Assembly: GCF_022846615.1 (NCBI RefSeq)
Contig: NZ_AP025637.1
Location: forward strand, 3,683,001 to 3,747,000
Direction of reading: 5' to 3'
Origin: Roseomonas fluvialis
GTDB taxonomy: Bacteria > Pseudomonadota > Alphaproteobacteria > Acetobacterales > Acetobacteraceae
Length of the DNA stretch: 64,000 bases
Part shown: in pieces, positions 54,452 through 62,929 of the stretch
How the letters are laid out: every line of letters begins with the position of its first letter
Numbering within the stretch: position 1 is the first letter of the stretch
Notes under the pieces: generated by a model
What the model was told of the DNA's origin: nothing
Seen by the model: only the letters and a program-made list of their open reading frames with translations
The model's database searches: none
Program-made: the position numbers and the translations under genes

Positions 54452-54667
54452 TCGCGTGCACTCGGCGCGACGTGTTGCAGCGCGCCGCTGCACGACATGT
54501 GCAGCGCGCCCTTACGCGACGTTTGCAGCGCGGCCGCAGCGCGAGGCGCCCAGCGCGCCAGCAGCGCGAGGCGCCCCGCGCACCCCTGGCGCGACGCTTG
54601 CTGTGCCCCCTCGGCGTGATGCCTGAGGCGCCACACGTCTGGCGTGCACCGCCCACGTCGCACGACA
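54452..54667. repeat. 24-bp tandem repeat array (c), reverse orientation
   Basis: About nine 24-base units, best kept from 54476 to 54595 (TGCAGCGCGCC... GCGAC pattern). Reverse-complemented, a unit reads GTCGTGCAGCGGCGCGCTG, matching arrays (a) and (b). It fills the gap between the small secreted protein and the 122-residue gene. Confidence 0.75.
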
Positions 54668-54699
54668 GCCCGCGCCCCCCACCTCCCAAGCCGCCTGCC

Positions 54700-55068
54700 C
54701 TACCCCTCCGCGTGCCGCCCCGCCCGCCTGAGCACCGCGCAGAGCCGCGAAAACCCCAGCCAGAACGCCCCGTGGTCGGGCGCCTGCTCGGACCGGCCGC
54801 CGAAGGCCGGTTCGCCCCGGCGCAGCAGCGCCAGCCGCGCTTCGAACCGGCCGCGCATGTTCTCGAGGAAGGCACCGCTGGCGCCGAGGTATTGCTCGAT
54901 CAGCTCGCTCGCCAGGCCGATCTCGACCTCGGCCCGCCCCTCGGTGGTGAAGCGCTTGAGGGCGCGGCTTTCCTCCGCCAGCGCCAGGTGCAGCCGGTGC
55001 AACTCCTGCAGGTGGCGGGCGATGCGTTCGCGGGTCGCGCGCTCGGCCTCGGTGATGGTCTGGTCCAT
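54700..55068 (-). CDS. Hypothetical helical protein, 122 residues
   Basis: Start MDQTITEAERATRERIARHL. Nearly all predicted helix, with heptad-like leucines (HLQELHRLHLALAEESRALKRF) and a later segment LASELIEQYLGASGAFLENM. The C-terminus is basic. GGAGGCTGTCC lies just upstream of the ATG. No signal peptide or known domain; possibly a coiled-coil cytoplasmic protein. Confidence 0.7.
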   Translation of the reverse strand: MDQTITEAERATRERIARHLQELHRLHLALAEESRALKRFTTEGRAEVEIGLASELIEQYLGASGAFLENMRGRFEARLALLRRGEPAFGGRSEQAPDHGAFWLGFSRLCAVLRRAGRHAEG

Positions 55069-55186
55069 GGACAGCCTCCGGCCTGCAGCCTGCGCGCGCA
55101 GCGGTGAAGCCTGCGTGAACGGCGCCGCCCTTCCCCGCCCGGGCAGGCGCGGCGTATCCATCGCCCCGCAGCGCGGAGCACTCCCC

Positions 55187-55795
55187 ATGCGGATCGAGAC
55201 CATCACAGAGCTTGAAGCGCTCTACGGCGCCCCCGTCCTCGCCGCCACGGCCAAGGTCGCCGACCGGATCACGCCGGACTACCGGCGCCTGATCGACGCC
55301 TCCCCCTTCCTCGTGCTCGCGACCGCCGGGCCGGAGGGGCTCGACGCCTCGCCGCGCGGCGACGCGCACGGCCTGGTGCGGATCGACGGTGACCGCACGC
55401 TGCTGCTGCCCGACCGGCGCGGCAACAACCGGGTGGACAGCCTGCGCAACATCATCCGCGACCCGCGCGTGGGCCTGCTTTTCCTGATCCCGGGTGCGGG
55501 CACCACGCTGCGGGTGAACGGGCGCGCGCACCTGTCGGTCGCGCCCGGCCTGCTGGAATCGTTTGCGGTCGACGGCGCCCCGCCGCGCTGCGTCGTCGTG
55601 ATCGAGGTGCAGGAGGTCTATTTCCAATGCGCTCGCGCCATCCTGCGCGCCGGTCTGTGGGATGCGACACGGCATGCCGACCCGGCAAGCCTGCCGACAC
55701 CCGGCGCCATCCTGGCAGCCATGAGCGCCGGTGCGGCCGGCGGCGATGCCTACGACCGCGACTGGCCGGCACGCGCCGCGAAGACCATGTGGTGA
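55187..55795 (+). CDS. PPOX-type FMN-binding flavoprotein (MSMEG_1061-like)
   Basis: A 202-residue split-barrel protein related to pyridoxamine-phosphate oxidase. Features: TITELEALYGAPV at the start, ASPFLVLATAGPEGLDASPRGD near residue 40, RTLLLPDRRGNNRVDSLRNI near 70, RVGLLFLIPG and LRVNGRAHLS, then a C-terminal YFQCARAILRAGLWD. This combination marks the MSMEG_1061-type group. FMN or F420 is the expected cofactor; the substrate is unknown. Confidence 0.9.
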   Translation: MRIETITELEALYGAPVLAATAKVADRITPDYRRLIDASPFLVLATAGPEGLDASPRGDAHGLVRIDGDRTLLLPDRRGNNRVDSLRNIIRDPRVGLLFLIPGAGTTLRVNGRAHLSVAPGLLESFAVDGAPPRCVVVIEVQEVYFQCARAILRAGLWDATRHADPASLPTPGAILAAMSAGAAGGDAYDRDWPARAAKTMW

Positions 55796-55798
55796 GGC

Positions 55799-56311
55799 TC
55801 AGGCGCGGTCGATCACGTAGCGCCGCGCCGTCACGCCGAAGACCTCGACCTCCGCCTCGAAGGCCAGCCCGGCCTTCTCCAGCACGCGCCGGCTGGCAAT
55901 GTTGCCCGGCGCGGCATAGCCCACCAGGCGCGCAAGGGCGAAGCGGCCGAACCCGGCCAGGCGCGCCGCGACCGCGACTTCCGTCGCAAGCCCGCCTCCC
56001 CAGGCAGACCTGGCCAGCAGATACAGGATCTCCGTCTCGCCCCCCAGGTCCGGCAGGTGCCGCAGCCCGCCATGGCCCAGCAGCACGCCGGTCGCGCGGT
56101 CCGTCACCGCCCAGGGCCCGTAGCCGACCGCACTCCATTGTGCGGCGAAGTCCGGCACGATCCGCGCGGCATCGGCCGCGGCGGTGGTCGCGCGCGCGGC
56201 GCCGCCGGGCATGTGGCGCATGACCTCGGGATCGGCGCGGATGGCGGCGTAGGCGGGAATATCCGCCGGCACGAAAGGGCGCAGCCGAAGCCGCGCCGTC
56301 TCGACGATCAC
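55799..56311 (-). CDS. GNAT N-acetyltransferase, RimJ/RimL type
   Basis: A 170-residue acetyltransferase beginning VETARLRLRPFVPADIPAY. Acetyl-CoA region in WGGGLATEVAVAARLAGFG and the NIASRRVLEKAGLAFEAEVEVFG end are typical of RimJ/L-like ribosomal or small-molecule acetylases. The GTG start overlaps the stop of the DJ-1-like gene by four bases. Confidence 0.9.
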   Translation of the reverse strand: MIVETARLRLRPFVPADIPAYAAIRADPEVMRHMPGGAARATTAAADAARIVPDFAAQWSAVGYGPWAVTDRATGVLLGHGGLRHLPDLGGETEILYLLARSAWGGGLATEVAVAARLAGFGRFALARLVGYAAPGNIASRRVLEKAGLAFEAEVEVFGVTARRYVIDRA

Positions 56312-56994
56312 GCCAGCCGTGCCGCCACCCGGGCCACCAGCGCCTCGCGCTCGGCGCGCATGCCCGCGCCGCGCGCCTTCGCCGTGGCCAGGACGCCGGC
56401 CGGCGCCGTGACCGGCGACCCGGCATCGAAGGGCGGCGCGGGCGCGTATTCGATCTGCAGCTGGATGGCCTGCGCGACCTCGGGCGAGGCCAGTTCCGCC
56501 GCCAGCGACAGCGCGAAGTCGATCCCAGCCGTCACACCCCCGCCGGTGACGAACTTGCCATCCCGCACCACCCGCCCCTGCTCCGGCACGGCACCGAGCG
56601 GCGCCAGGAAGTCATGGCTCGCCCAATGCGTGGTGGCGCGCTTGCCGCGCAGCAGCCCGGCCGCCGCCAGCACCAGCGCACCGGTGCACACCGACGTCAC
56701 GAAGCGCGCGCCCGCCGCCTGCGCGCGCAGGAAGGCCAGCACCTCCTCGTCCTCCATGAGCGCCGCCACGCCCGGCCCGCCGGGTACGCACACCACATCG
56801 AGCTGCGGGCATTCCGCGAAGGTCAGGGTGGGCAGCATCGCGAGGCCGGTGTCGGAGGTGACCGGATCGCGGGTCTTCCATACCAGGTCGACCCGGCCGC
56901 CTGGGATGCGCGAAAGCACCTCGAACGGCCCGGTCATGTCGAGCTGGGTGAGGCGCGGGAACAGCAACAGGCCGAAGCGCAGCGGCGTGGACAT
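56308..56994 (-). CDS. DJ-1/PfpI family protein, isonitrile-hydratase-like
   Basis: A 228-residue protein starting at MSTPLRFGLLLFPRLTQLDMTGPFEVLSR. The nucleophilic cysteine is in VTSVCTGALVLAAAG near residue 100, followed by GKRATTHW and GGGVTAGIDFALSL. Pattern and length match isonitrile hydratase InhA of Pseudomonas, which turns isonitriles into N-formamides. Related DJ-1 proteins have other roles, so the substrate is tentative. Coupled to a GNAT gene. Confidence 0.88.
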   Translation of the reverse strand: MSTPLRFGLLLFPRLTQLDMTGPFEVLSRIPGGRVDLVWKTRDPVTSDTGLAMLPTLTFAECPQLDVVCVPGGPGVAALMEDEEVLAFLRAQAAGARFVTSVCTGALVLAAAGLLRGKRATTHWASHDFLAPLGAVPEQGRVVRDGKFVTGGGVTAGIDFALSLAAELASPEVAQAIQLQIEYAPAPPFDAGSPVTAPAGVLATAKARGAGMRAEREALVARVAARLA

Positions 56995-57112
56995 GGGGCG
57001 GGGTCCTCCTCGGGGCTGACAGGCTGGCATGGGGCGGGCACGCGGCCAATGGCGGGCGCGCCCGGCGCGCGCGTCCTGGTATGGTCGGCCCACCCCAGCC
57101 AGGAGCCGACCG

Positions 57113-57850
57113 ATGCGCCTCGCCGTTCTCTCCGACATTCACGGCAACCTGGCGGCGCTCGATGCCGTGCTCGCGGACCTCGAGACGCGCGCCGTGGACG
57201 GCGTGGTGAACCTCGGTGACTGCGTGACCGGCCCACTCTGGCCGCGTGAGACCTTTGCCCGCCTGGTGGCGCTCGACCTACCCACCGTGCGCGGCAACCA
57301 CGACCGCTGGATCCTGGACCGGCCGGAGGCCGACCTCACCCCCGCCGGCCGTTTCGCGCGCGACGCGCTGCAGCCCCCCGAACGCGCCTGGCTGCACGCC
57401 CTGCCCGCCACGCTGGAGGTCGCGCCCGAAATCCTGGCGGTGCACGGCACGCCGGCGGATGACAGCACGTACCTGCTCGAGGACCAGCAGGACGGCCGCC
57501 TGGTGCCGGCCCCGCGCGCCACCGTGGCGGCACGGCTGGGCGATGCCGCGCGGCCCGGCGTCGTGCTGTGCGGGCACAGCCACCGCCAGGCGCTGGTGCA
57601 GGGGCCGGGCGGGGCGGTCATCCTGAATCCCGGCAGCGTCGGCTGCCCGGCCTTTGCCGACAGCCCCGCGGCGCCGGGGCTGGAACACCGATCGCCGCAT
57701 GCGCGCTACGCCATCCTCACGCGCCGTCACGGGCGCTGGGGGGCGGAGTTGCTGGCGATCGACTACGACTGGGATGCGGCGGCGGCGCGGGCGGCGGCGA
57801 ACGGCCGGCCGGACTGGGCCGTCATGCTCGCGACCGGAACGGTGGGCTGA
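57113..57850 (+). CDS. Metallophosphoesterase, YfcE/MJ0936-like
   Basis: A 245-residue calcineurin-like phosphoesterase. Metal-site motifs are in order: LSDIHGN near residue 7, NLGDCVTGP near 36, VRGNHDRW near 62, AVHGTP near 112 and VLCGHSHRQ near 150, then NPGSVGCP near 172. Likely a small phosphodiesterase or phosphatase. ATG follows AGGAG. Divergent from the DJ-1-like gene. Confidence 0.92.
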   Translation: MRLAVLSDIHGNLAALDAVLADLETRAVDGVVNLGDCVTGPLWPRETFARLVALDLPTVRGNHDRWILDRPEADLTPAGRFARDALQPPERAWLHALPATLEVAPEILAVHGTPADDSTYLLEDQQDGRLVPAPRATVAARLGDAARPGVVLCGHSHRQALVQGPGGAVILNPGSVGCPAFADSPAAPGLEHRSPHARYAILTRRHGRWGAELLAIDYDWDAAAARAAANGRPDWAVMLATGTVG

Positions 57851-57923
57851 ACGACCCCGCTGGATCGCCCACCGCGGCGTCAGCCATCGGCGCGCGCAGC
57901 GACCACGTTCCGGCGCTGCCCCC

Positions 57924-58421
57924 TCATCCGCGTCCGAAGAACCGGGGCCAGGGCCCCGCCCCCCAGGGCCGCGGCAGGTTGTTCGCCGCATAGGCCACCA
58001 GGAACAACAGCGTCGCGAGGCCGGGCAGCAGCGGCGTCGCCACGAAGCCCCAGCCCGCGTCCTCCACGAAGACCACGACCGGATTGGCGCCGGCGGGCGA
58101 ATGAATGGTGCGCGTGACCGCCATCGCCGCCAGCGCCACGCCGACGGCCAGCGCCAGCCATAGCCCCATCGGCCCGCCCAGGCTGTCGAACCCCATCCGG
58201 AACACCAGCCCGACCACGGTCGCGACCAGGTGTCCGCCCAGGAAGGACCGCGGCTGCGCCATGATGCCCCGCGGCATGCCAAACAGGATCACGCAGGACC
58301 CGCCGAGCGATGGCAGCAGCCAGGGGTGTTCGGTGAAGGACAGCGCGGCATTGGCCAGCAGCAGCGCCGCGGTGGTGGCCGCGATCTGCACCAGGATGCG
58401 CCGTGGGGGCGGCGGCTTCAC
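57924..58421 (-). CDS. HPP family membrane protein
   Basis: A 165-residue four-helix membrane protein. The name-giving pattern appears here as HPWLLPSLGGSCVILFGMP near residue 31, with later RSFLGGHLVATVVG and TIHSPAGANPVVVFV. HPP proteins have been linked to nitrite transport in plastids and cyanobacteria; bacterial roles are mostly unknown. GTG start overlaps the stop of the TIGR04282-type gene by four bases. Confidence 0.88.
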   Translation of the reverse strand: MKPPPPRRILVQIAATTAALLLANAALSFTEHPWLLPSLGGSCVILFGMPRGIMAQPRSFLGGHLVATVVGLVFRMGFDSLGGPMGLWLALAVGVALAAMAVTRTIHSPAGANPVVVFVEDAGWGFVATPLLPGLATLLFLVAYAANNLPRPWGAGPWPRFFGRG

Positions 58422-59005
58422 GCGGAACGCCCGACCGCGGCGAGGTCCTCGGCCGTGTCCACGTCCCGCAGCCGGCGGAGCAGCGCCACACGCCGCCCGG
58501 CGAAGTTGCGCAGCGTGTCGGCCAGCGCGTGGCGGGTCGACCAGCGCACCCCCGCGAAGGGGCGCGCCGGCCGGCGCGGACCCAGACCCACCAGCCAGTA
58601 GCCGCCATCCTCGGCCGGGCCGAACACCGCATCGGCACGCCCCAGCACGCGGATCGCGGCGGCGATGTCGGCGGGGCGCAGGTCTGGGATGTCGCTGCCC
58701 GCCAGCACCGTGACCGGGTGCGGGCGCATGGCGCGCTCCATCCGCGTGCCGAGGTCCCCACGCGCCTGCTCGGTCCGCGGCGTGGCGCGCGGCACGAAGC
58801 GCGCCCAGGGTGCGCGCGCGCCGGCGGGGGTCGTGGCCAGCACGGTGCGCCAGCGCCGGTCGCGCCCGATCGGCCGTGCCACCGCGGCCAGGGTAGCGGT
58901 GTAGAAGCGGAGCGCCGCGCGCGCCCCGATCCCGGCGGCAAGGCGCCGCTTCACGAGCCCGAGGCGCGGGGCGCGGGCGAACAGGATCACGGTGGGGCGG
59001 GTCAT
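58418..59005 (-). CDS. TIGR04282-type (arsenosugar-locus) glycosyltransferase-like protein
   Basis: A 195-residue GT-A fold, DUF2064 type: ILFARAPRLGLVKRRLAAGIG near the start, LGTRMERAM, VLAGSDIPDLRPADIAAA near 100 (metal-binding D-x-D-like SDIP) and FGPAEDGGYWLVGL near 127. Family members are named for arsenosugar loci but are also widespread elsewhere. Encoded directly upstream of the HPP gene and 97 bases after a TIGR04283-type partner. Confidence 0.9.
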   Translation of the reverse strand: MTRPTVILFARAPRLGLVKRRLAAGIGARAALRFYTATLAAVARPIGRDRRWRTVLATTPAGARAPWARFVPRATPRTEQARGDLGTRMERAMRPHPVTVLAGSDIPDLRPADIAAAIRVLGRADAVFGPAEDGGYWLVGLGPRRPARPFAGVRWSTRHALADTLRNFAGRRVALLRRLRDVDTAEDLAAVGRSA

Positions 59006-59102
59006 CGCGGCGCAGCACAGCGCAGGATGCGCGCGCTGACCAGGGCCCCCGCCCGTGGCGGCGCGGGCCTGACGGACAGGCGGCGGGCAGGGCCGCGGCG
59101 CC

Positions 59103-59792
59103 TCAGCCCCGCCGGGCGTAGAGGCGCGCGATTCGCCCGGGCGGCACGCCGGCGAACCATAGCGCCAGGCACGACAGGTTGCGCGCGGAACGGCGCCACC
59201 AGCCCTCCGCCCGCCAGCGCACGGGCGAGGTCACGAATGCCACGTCCAGCGCCACCAATCGCTTCCGGCCGATCCGGCGGACCAGGTCGACATCCTCCAT
59301 GATCGGAATGGGGCGCACTCCGCCTACAGCGGCCAGCAGGTCGCGATGCACCAGCAGCCCCTGGTCGCCATACGGCAGGCCGAGCACCCTGCAGCGCCAG
59401 GCCACCGCGCGTTCGAGCCGCCGCGCCTGTGGGGCGGCGTCATCCAGCGCGAAGCGGAAATGCGCCGCGCGGGCGGCATTGGCCGGGTCCGCCATGAAGG
59501 CGGCGGCGGCGGCGCGCCAGCCGGGGCCGGGGCGCGTGTCGGCATGGACCAGCAGCAGCCAGGGCGTCGATGCGGCGGCGATGCCGGCGGCGATCTGGCT
59601 GCCGCGCCCGCGCGGGGCCTGCAGCACCTGCGCGCCGGCCGCCTGCGCGATGGCACCGGTGGCATCGGTGCTGCCGCCATCGGCGACGATGACGGCATCC
59701 ACCTCGCCGTCCAGGGCGGACAGCGTCCCGCCGAGGCCGGCGGCGGCATTGAGGGTGGGGATGACGGCGGTGAGCCCGGCCGGCGTTCTCAT
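59103..59792 (-). CDS. TIGR04283-type GT2 glycosyltransferase
   Basis: A 229-residue family 2 glycosyltransferase. Start at ATG 59792 (GTG or ATG slightly upstream possible). LTAVIPTLNAAAGLGGTL at the start, VIVADGGSTDATG near 35, APRGRGSQIAAGIAAA, LLVHADTRPGPGW near 84 (D-x-D-like), and GLPYGDQGLLVHRDL. It usually pairs with the TIGR04282 protein, as here. No arsM or other arsenic gene is in the window, so an arsenosugar product is not supported. Confidence 0.91.
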   Translation of the reverse strand: MRTPAGLTAVIPTLNAAAGLGGTLSALDGEVDAVIVADGGSTDATGAIAQAAGAQVLQAPRGRGSQIAAGIAAASTPWLLLVHADTRPGPGWRAAAAAFMADPANAARAAHFRFALDDAAPQARRLERAVAWRCRVLGLPYGDQGLLVHRDLLAAVGGVRPIPIMEDVDLVRRIGRKRLVALDVAFVTSPVRWRAEGWWRRSARNLSCLALWFAGVPPGRIARLYARRG

Positions 59793-59829
59793 TCTGCCCC
59801 TATCGCGGTTCAGCAAGCATTAACCAAGC

Positions 59830-59844
59830 GTTCGCTGTATGTTC
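59830..59844 (+). promoter_or_regulatory. Putative LexA (SOS) box upstream of the radical SAM gene
   Basis: GTTCGCTGTATGTTC exactly fits the alphaproteobacterial LexA consensus GTTC-N7-GTTC. It is 66 bases before the ATG of a SplB-related radical SAM gene and 38 bases from the divergent glycosyltransferase start. One match could occur by chance in a window this size, but the promoter position is right. Confidence 0.6.
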
Positions 59845-59909
59845 TTGACCGGCCGATCCGGACTTGGCAGGGTGTTTCGGAACAAATTGGGAACTTCAGG
59901 AGCAGCGCC

Positions 59910-61052
59910 ATGCCCGACGGTACCCCGCACCTCGCCCCCCGCGCAGCCCCCGGCTTCGCCATGCCATCCCCCGCGCGGCGCGGCCGTGGCGCCGGGCTGA
60001 ACCCCGCCGTGCGCTTCGAAAGCACCGCCCGCGAAGCCTTCGACGACGGCTGGGGCACGCTGGAAGCCGCCTTCGCCGACCTCCCGCCGCTGCCCACCAC
60101 GCTCACCAGGGACCACGCGAAATCCGCCCTTGCCTGGAACGACAGCCCCGATATCGGCTTCGACCGGGCCGTGAACCCCTATCGCGGCTGCGAGCACGGC
60201 TGCGTCTACTGCTATGCACGGCCCTCCCACGCCTATCTTGGCCTGTCCCCCGGTCTCGATTTCGAAACCAGGCTGTTGTTCAAGCCCGAGGTCGCGGCCC
60301 TGCTCGAGAAGGAACTGCGCAAGCCCGGCTACGTGCCAAAGCCGATAGCACTCGGGTCCAACACCGACCCCTACCAGCCGGTCGAACGCACGCTGAAGCT
60401 GACCCGCGCTGTCCTGGAGGTGCTCGAGCGCTTCGACCACCCGGTCACCATCGTGACGAAATCCGCCGGCGTGCTGCGCGACATGGATATCCTTGCGCGC
60501 ATGGCCCAGCGCAATCTGGTGCGGGTCTGCCTGTCGATCACCACGCTCGACGCGCGGCTGGCGCGCATCATGGAACCGCGCGCCGCAACCCCCGAACGCC
60601 GCCTGGCCGCCCTGCGGCATTTGTCCGAAAACGGCATTCCCGCCGCCGTGCTGGCCGCGCCCATGATCCCCGGGGTGAACGACGCGGAACTGGAGACCAT
60701 CCTGGACCGCGCCGCCGCCGCGGGGGCGACGAGCGCCGGCTACGTGCTGCTGCGCCTGCCGCACGAGATCAAGCAGCTGTTCGAGGACTGGCTGACCCGC
60801 CACATGCCGGACCGCGCCGCCCGCGTGCTCTCGCTGATCCGCCAGACCCGCGGGGGTGCGCTCTACAACAGCCGCTTCGGCCAACGCCAGACCGGCACCG
60901 GCGCCTACGCCGACCTGCTGGCCCAACGCTTCGCCATCGCCTCCCGACGCCTCGGCCTGGAACGCCGCGGCGGCGGGGTCGGGGCGCTGGACTGCACGCG
61001 CTTCCGGGTGCCGGAGGCCACGACAGCAGGGACACAGCTGGCGCTGCTGTGA
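59910..61052 (+). CDS. PA0069-family radical SAM protein (SplB-like)
   Basis: A 380-residue radical SAM enzyme. The cluster motif CEHGCVYCYAR (C-x3-C-x2-C) is near residue 94 in NPYRGCEHGCVYC, the PA0069/Rv2578c signature. Others: IALGSNTDPYQPVERTLKLTR near 150, TIVTKSAGVLRD and the C-terminal LYNSRFGQRQTGTGAYADLL. The COG (1533) is labelled DNA repair photolyase because it includes spore photoproduct lyase, though function in non-spore formers is unproven. GGAG precedes the ATG. The upstream LexA-type site would fit a DNA-damage role. Confidence 0.92.
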   Translation: MPDGTPHLAPRAAPGFAMPSPARRGRGAGLNPAVRFESTAREAFDDGWGTLEAAFADLPPLPTTLTRDHAKSALAWNDSPDIGFDRAVNPYRGCEHGCVYCYARPSHAYLGLSPGLDFETRLLFKPEVAALLEKELRKPGYVPKPIALGSNTDPYQPVERTLKLTRAVLEVLERFDHPVTIVTKSAGVLRDMDILARMAQRNLVRVCLSITTLDARLARIMEPRAATPERRLAALRHLSENGIPAAVLAAPMIPGVNDAELETILDRAAAAGATSAGYVLLRLPHEIKQLFEDWLTRHMPDRAARVLSLIRQTRGGALYNSRFGQRQTGTGAYADLLAQRFAIASRRLGLERRGGGVGALDCTRFRVPEATTAGTQLALL

Positions 61053-61075
61053 GAGGCATGGGCGTGCAACGGAGA

Positions 61076-61284
61076 GGGGCTTTGCCCCCCTCCGGACCTC
61101 CCCCCACCAAGGGGCGACGGCCCGTTGGATCGCGGATTTTGAATCGGGGATTCGGGGGGGGGCATCGTCGGCGATGCCCTGCGCGACGGTGGCGCCATGC
61201 CCGTCCCCGAAATCCCCCATCAAGTCGAGGGTTCCAAGGGCCTTTAGGCCTTTGGTGGGTGGGGTCCGGGGAGGGCAAAGCCCG
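61076..61284. repeat. Long imperfect inverted repeat between convergent genes
   Basis: Arms of about 36 bases (GGGCTTTGCCC... at 61076-61112 and its near complement at 61249-61283) enclose a second inverted repeat (ATCGGGGATTCGGGG against CCCCGAAATCCCCCAT). It occupies most of the 254-base gap between the radical SAM gene and moaB, which face each other. GGGCTTTGCCC-type repeats are, as I recall, common between genes in this family of bacteria. Confidence 0.75.
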
Positions 61285-61306
61285 CCCCGCGCGCGCGTCG
61301 CCGCCC

Positions 61307-61846
61307 TCACGCCGCCCGCAGGTGTTCCTTCAGGCGTGGCATCAGTTCCACCAGGTTGCAGGGCCGGTGGCGGCTGTCGAGTTGCCAGACCAGGATGTCG
61401 TCCCACGCGTCCTTGCAGGCGCCGGTGGAGCCTGGCAGGGCGAACAGGTAGGTGCCATTGGCCACGCCGCCGAGGGCGCGGGACTGCATCGTGGAGGTGC
61501 CGATCTTCTGGTAGCTCAGCATGCGGAACAATTCGCCGAAGCCTTCGATTTCCTTCTCGAGCACGCGCTTGAAGGCTTCAGGGGTAACGTCGCGACCGGT
61601 GATGCCGGTGCCGCCGGTGGTGATGACGCAGTCCACCGTGGGGTCGGCGATCCAGCGGCGCAGCTGGGCTTCGATCAGGTCGGCCTCGTCGCGCAGGATC
61701 TCGCGTGCCGCGCAGTGGTGGCCGGCGGCTTCGATGCGCTCGACCAACGTCTGGCCGGAGCGGTCGGTGGCGAGGTCGCGCGTGTCGCTCACGGTCAGCA
61801 CGGCGATGTTCACGGCCAGGAACGGGAGCTTTTCGTCGATCGGCAT
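61307..61846 (-). CDS. moaB: Molybdenum cofactor biosynthesis protein B
   Basis: A 179-residue MoaB/Mog-fold protein that binds molybdopterin and takes part in its adenylylation before molybdenum insertion. Motifs: VLTVSDTRDLATDRSGQTL near residue 17, VITTGGTGITGRDVTPEA near 74, and FALPGSTGACKDAWDDIL near 135. ATG follows GAGGACC. Full length. No other moa gene is nearby. Confidence 0.95.
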   Translation of the reverse strand: MPIDEKLPFLAVNIAVLTVSDTRDLATDRSGQTLVERIEAAGHHCAAREILRDEADLIEAQLRRWIADPTVDCVITTGGTGITGRDVTPEAFKRVLEKEIEGFGELFRMLSYQKIGTSTMQSRALGGVANGTYLFALPGSTGACKDAWDDILVWQLDSRHRPCNLVELMPRLKEHLRAA

Positions 61847-62033
61847 GGTGGTGGTCCTCGCGGGGATCGGAGCATGGGGATCGCGCCCCGGCCCCGCAAG
61901 CGCGCCTGGCGCTGTGGTGTCCCGTGGAGCCATCGCCGTGCTCCGCGCCCCGCTTGACCCGCGTGCCCGCACGCGGCGCCGGATCGCGTTCGGGTGGGCG
62001 TTGCCTTCGGCCACCCGCGGTGGCGAGCCGGTC

Positions 62034-62855
62034 CTATCCGCCGCGGGCCTGGCGGATCTGCGCGACCGCGGCGGCCACGCGCATCGCCAGCAATGCCTCG
62101 CCGCGCGCGGCGGACGACCGCGCAGGGTCGCCGGTTGCACCCAGCGCGGGCAGGTCGGCCGTGCGCGGCGGCAGGCGGGTCAGATCCACGCCTGGCGGGT
62201 GCACCGCCATGAGTTCCGAGGTGTCGCCGATGCCGGCATGGGTGCCGATCGACGCGTCGGTCTCGCCCTCGCTGCGCAGCCAGGCATCCTGTGCGGCGAT
62301 CGCGCCGTACCAGCGGTCCAGGGCCACGACGCGTGTCGCCTCCCGCCGCCATTCCGCGTTCAGCCGCGCGGCGAGCCGTTCCTGCGGGCGCTGCGAGGCG
62401 CCGTTGTCGGCCATCAGGCAGATCCAGCGGAAGCCCGTGGCGCGCAGGGAGCGGGCGATGCCCTCGAGCATGCCGCCGAAGGCCTCCTCGCTCACGCCCA
62501 GCGTGCCAGGGAAGCGCAGGTTTCCCTCGGGCGGGTCGATGCGCCCCTGGGGGGCAAAGGACAGCACCGGCACGACCAGCGCGTCGCCCAGGTCGCGTGC
62601 CACCCGCAATGCCCCCGCGCGCACGATGTGGTCGTGCTTGCCAAGGATCATGTGCGGACCGTTCTGCTCGATCCCGCCGGACGGCACGATCACGGTACGC
62701 CGGCCGGCCGCGATGGCGTCGCGCACCTCGGGCCAGGTCATGTCGGCGATGTCCAGGCTGTCGGGCAGCGCGCGGGCCGGCCGCGCCGCCAGGGCGGCGG
62801 TCAGGCCCAGCGCCGCGGTGCGGCGCCGAACCGGCGTTTGGATCAGCCACGCCAT
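62034..62855 (-). CDS. Creatininase-family protein, exported, altered metal site
   Basis: A 273-residue creatininase-like amidohydrolase. The N-terminus PVRRRTAALGLTAALAARPARA looks like a twin-arginine-like export signal. The family motif appears as VIVPSGGIEQNGPHMILGKHD; classical creatininase has EQHGPHLPLGTD, so a metal-ligand histidine is asparagine. The later GHGGN motif reads DNGASQ. A subfamily with EQNGPHM and GKH spacing exists, but the loss of HGG is further divergence. ATG 62855 is chosen. The substrate is unknown. Confidence 0.85.
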   Translation of the reverse strand: MAWLIQTPVRRRTAALGLTAALAARPARALPDSLDIADMTWPEVRDAIAAGRRTVIVPSGGIEQNGPHMILGKHDHIVRAGALRVARDLGDALVVPVLSFAPQGRIDPPEGNLRFPGTLGVSEEAFGGMLEGIARSLRATGFRWICLMADNGASQRPQERLAARLNAEWRREATRVVALDRWYGAIAAQDAWLRSEGETDASIGTHAGIGDTSELMAVHPPGVDLTRLPPRTADLPALGATGDPARSSAARGEALLAMRVAAAVAQIRQARGG

Positions 62856-62929
62856 GCGCACAAATCCTTTCCAAATCGTGCCGTGGTATGGGATGTGTCG
62901 CGTCCCGTTTCCCGAGAACCGTCGCGCGA

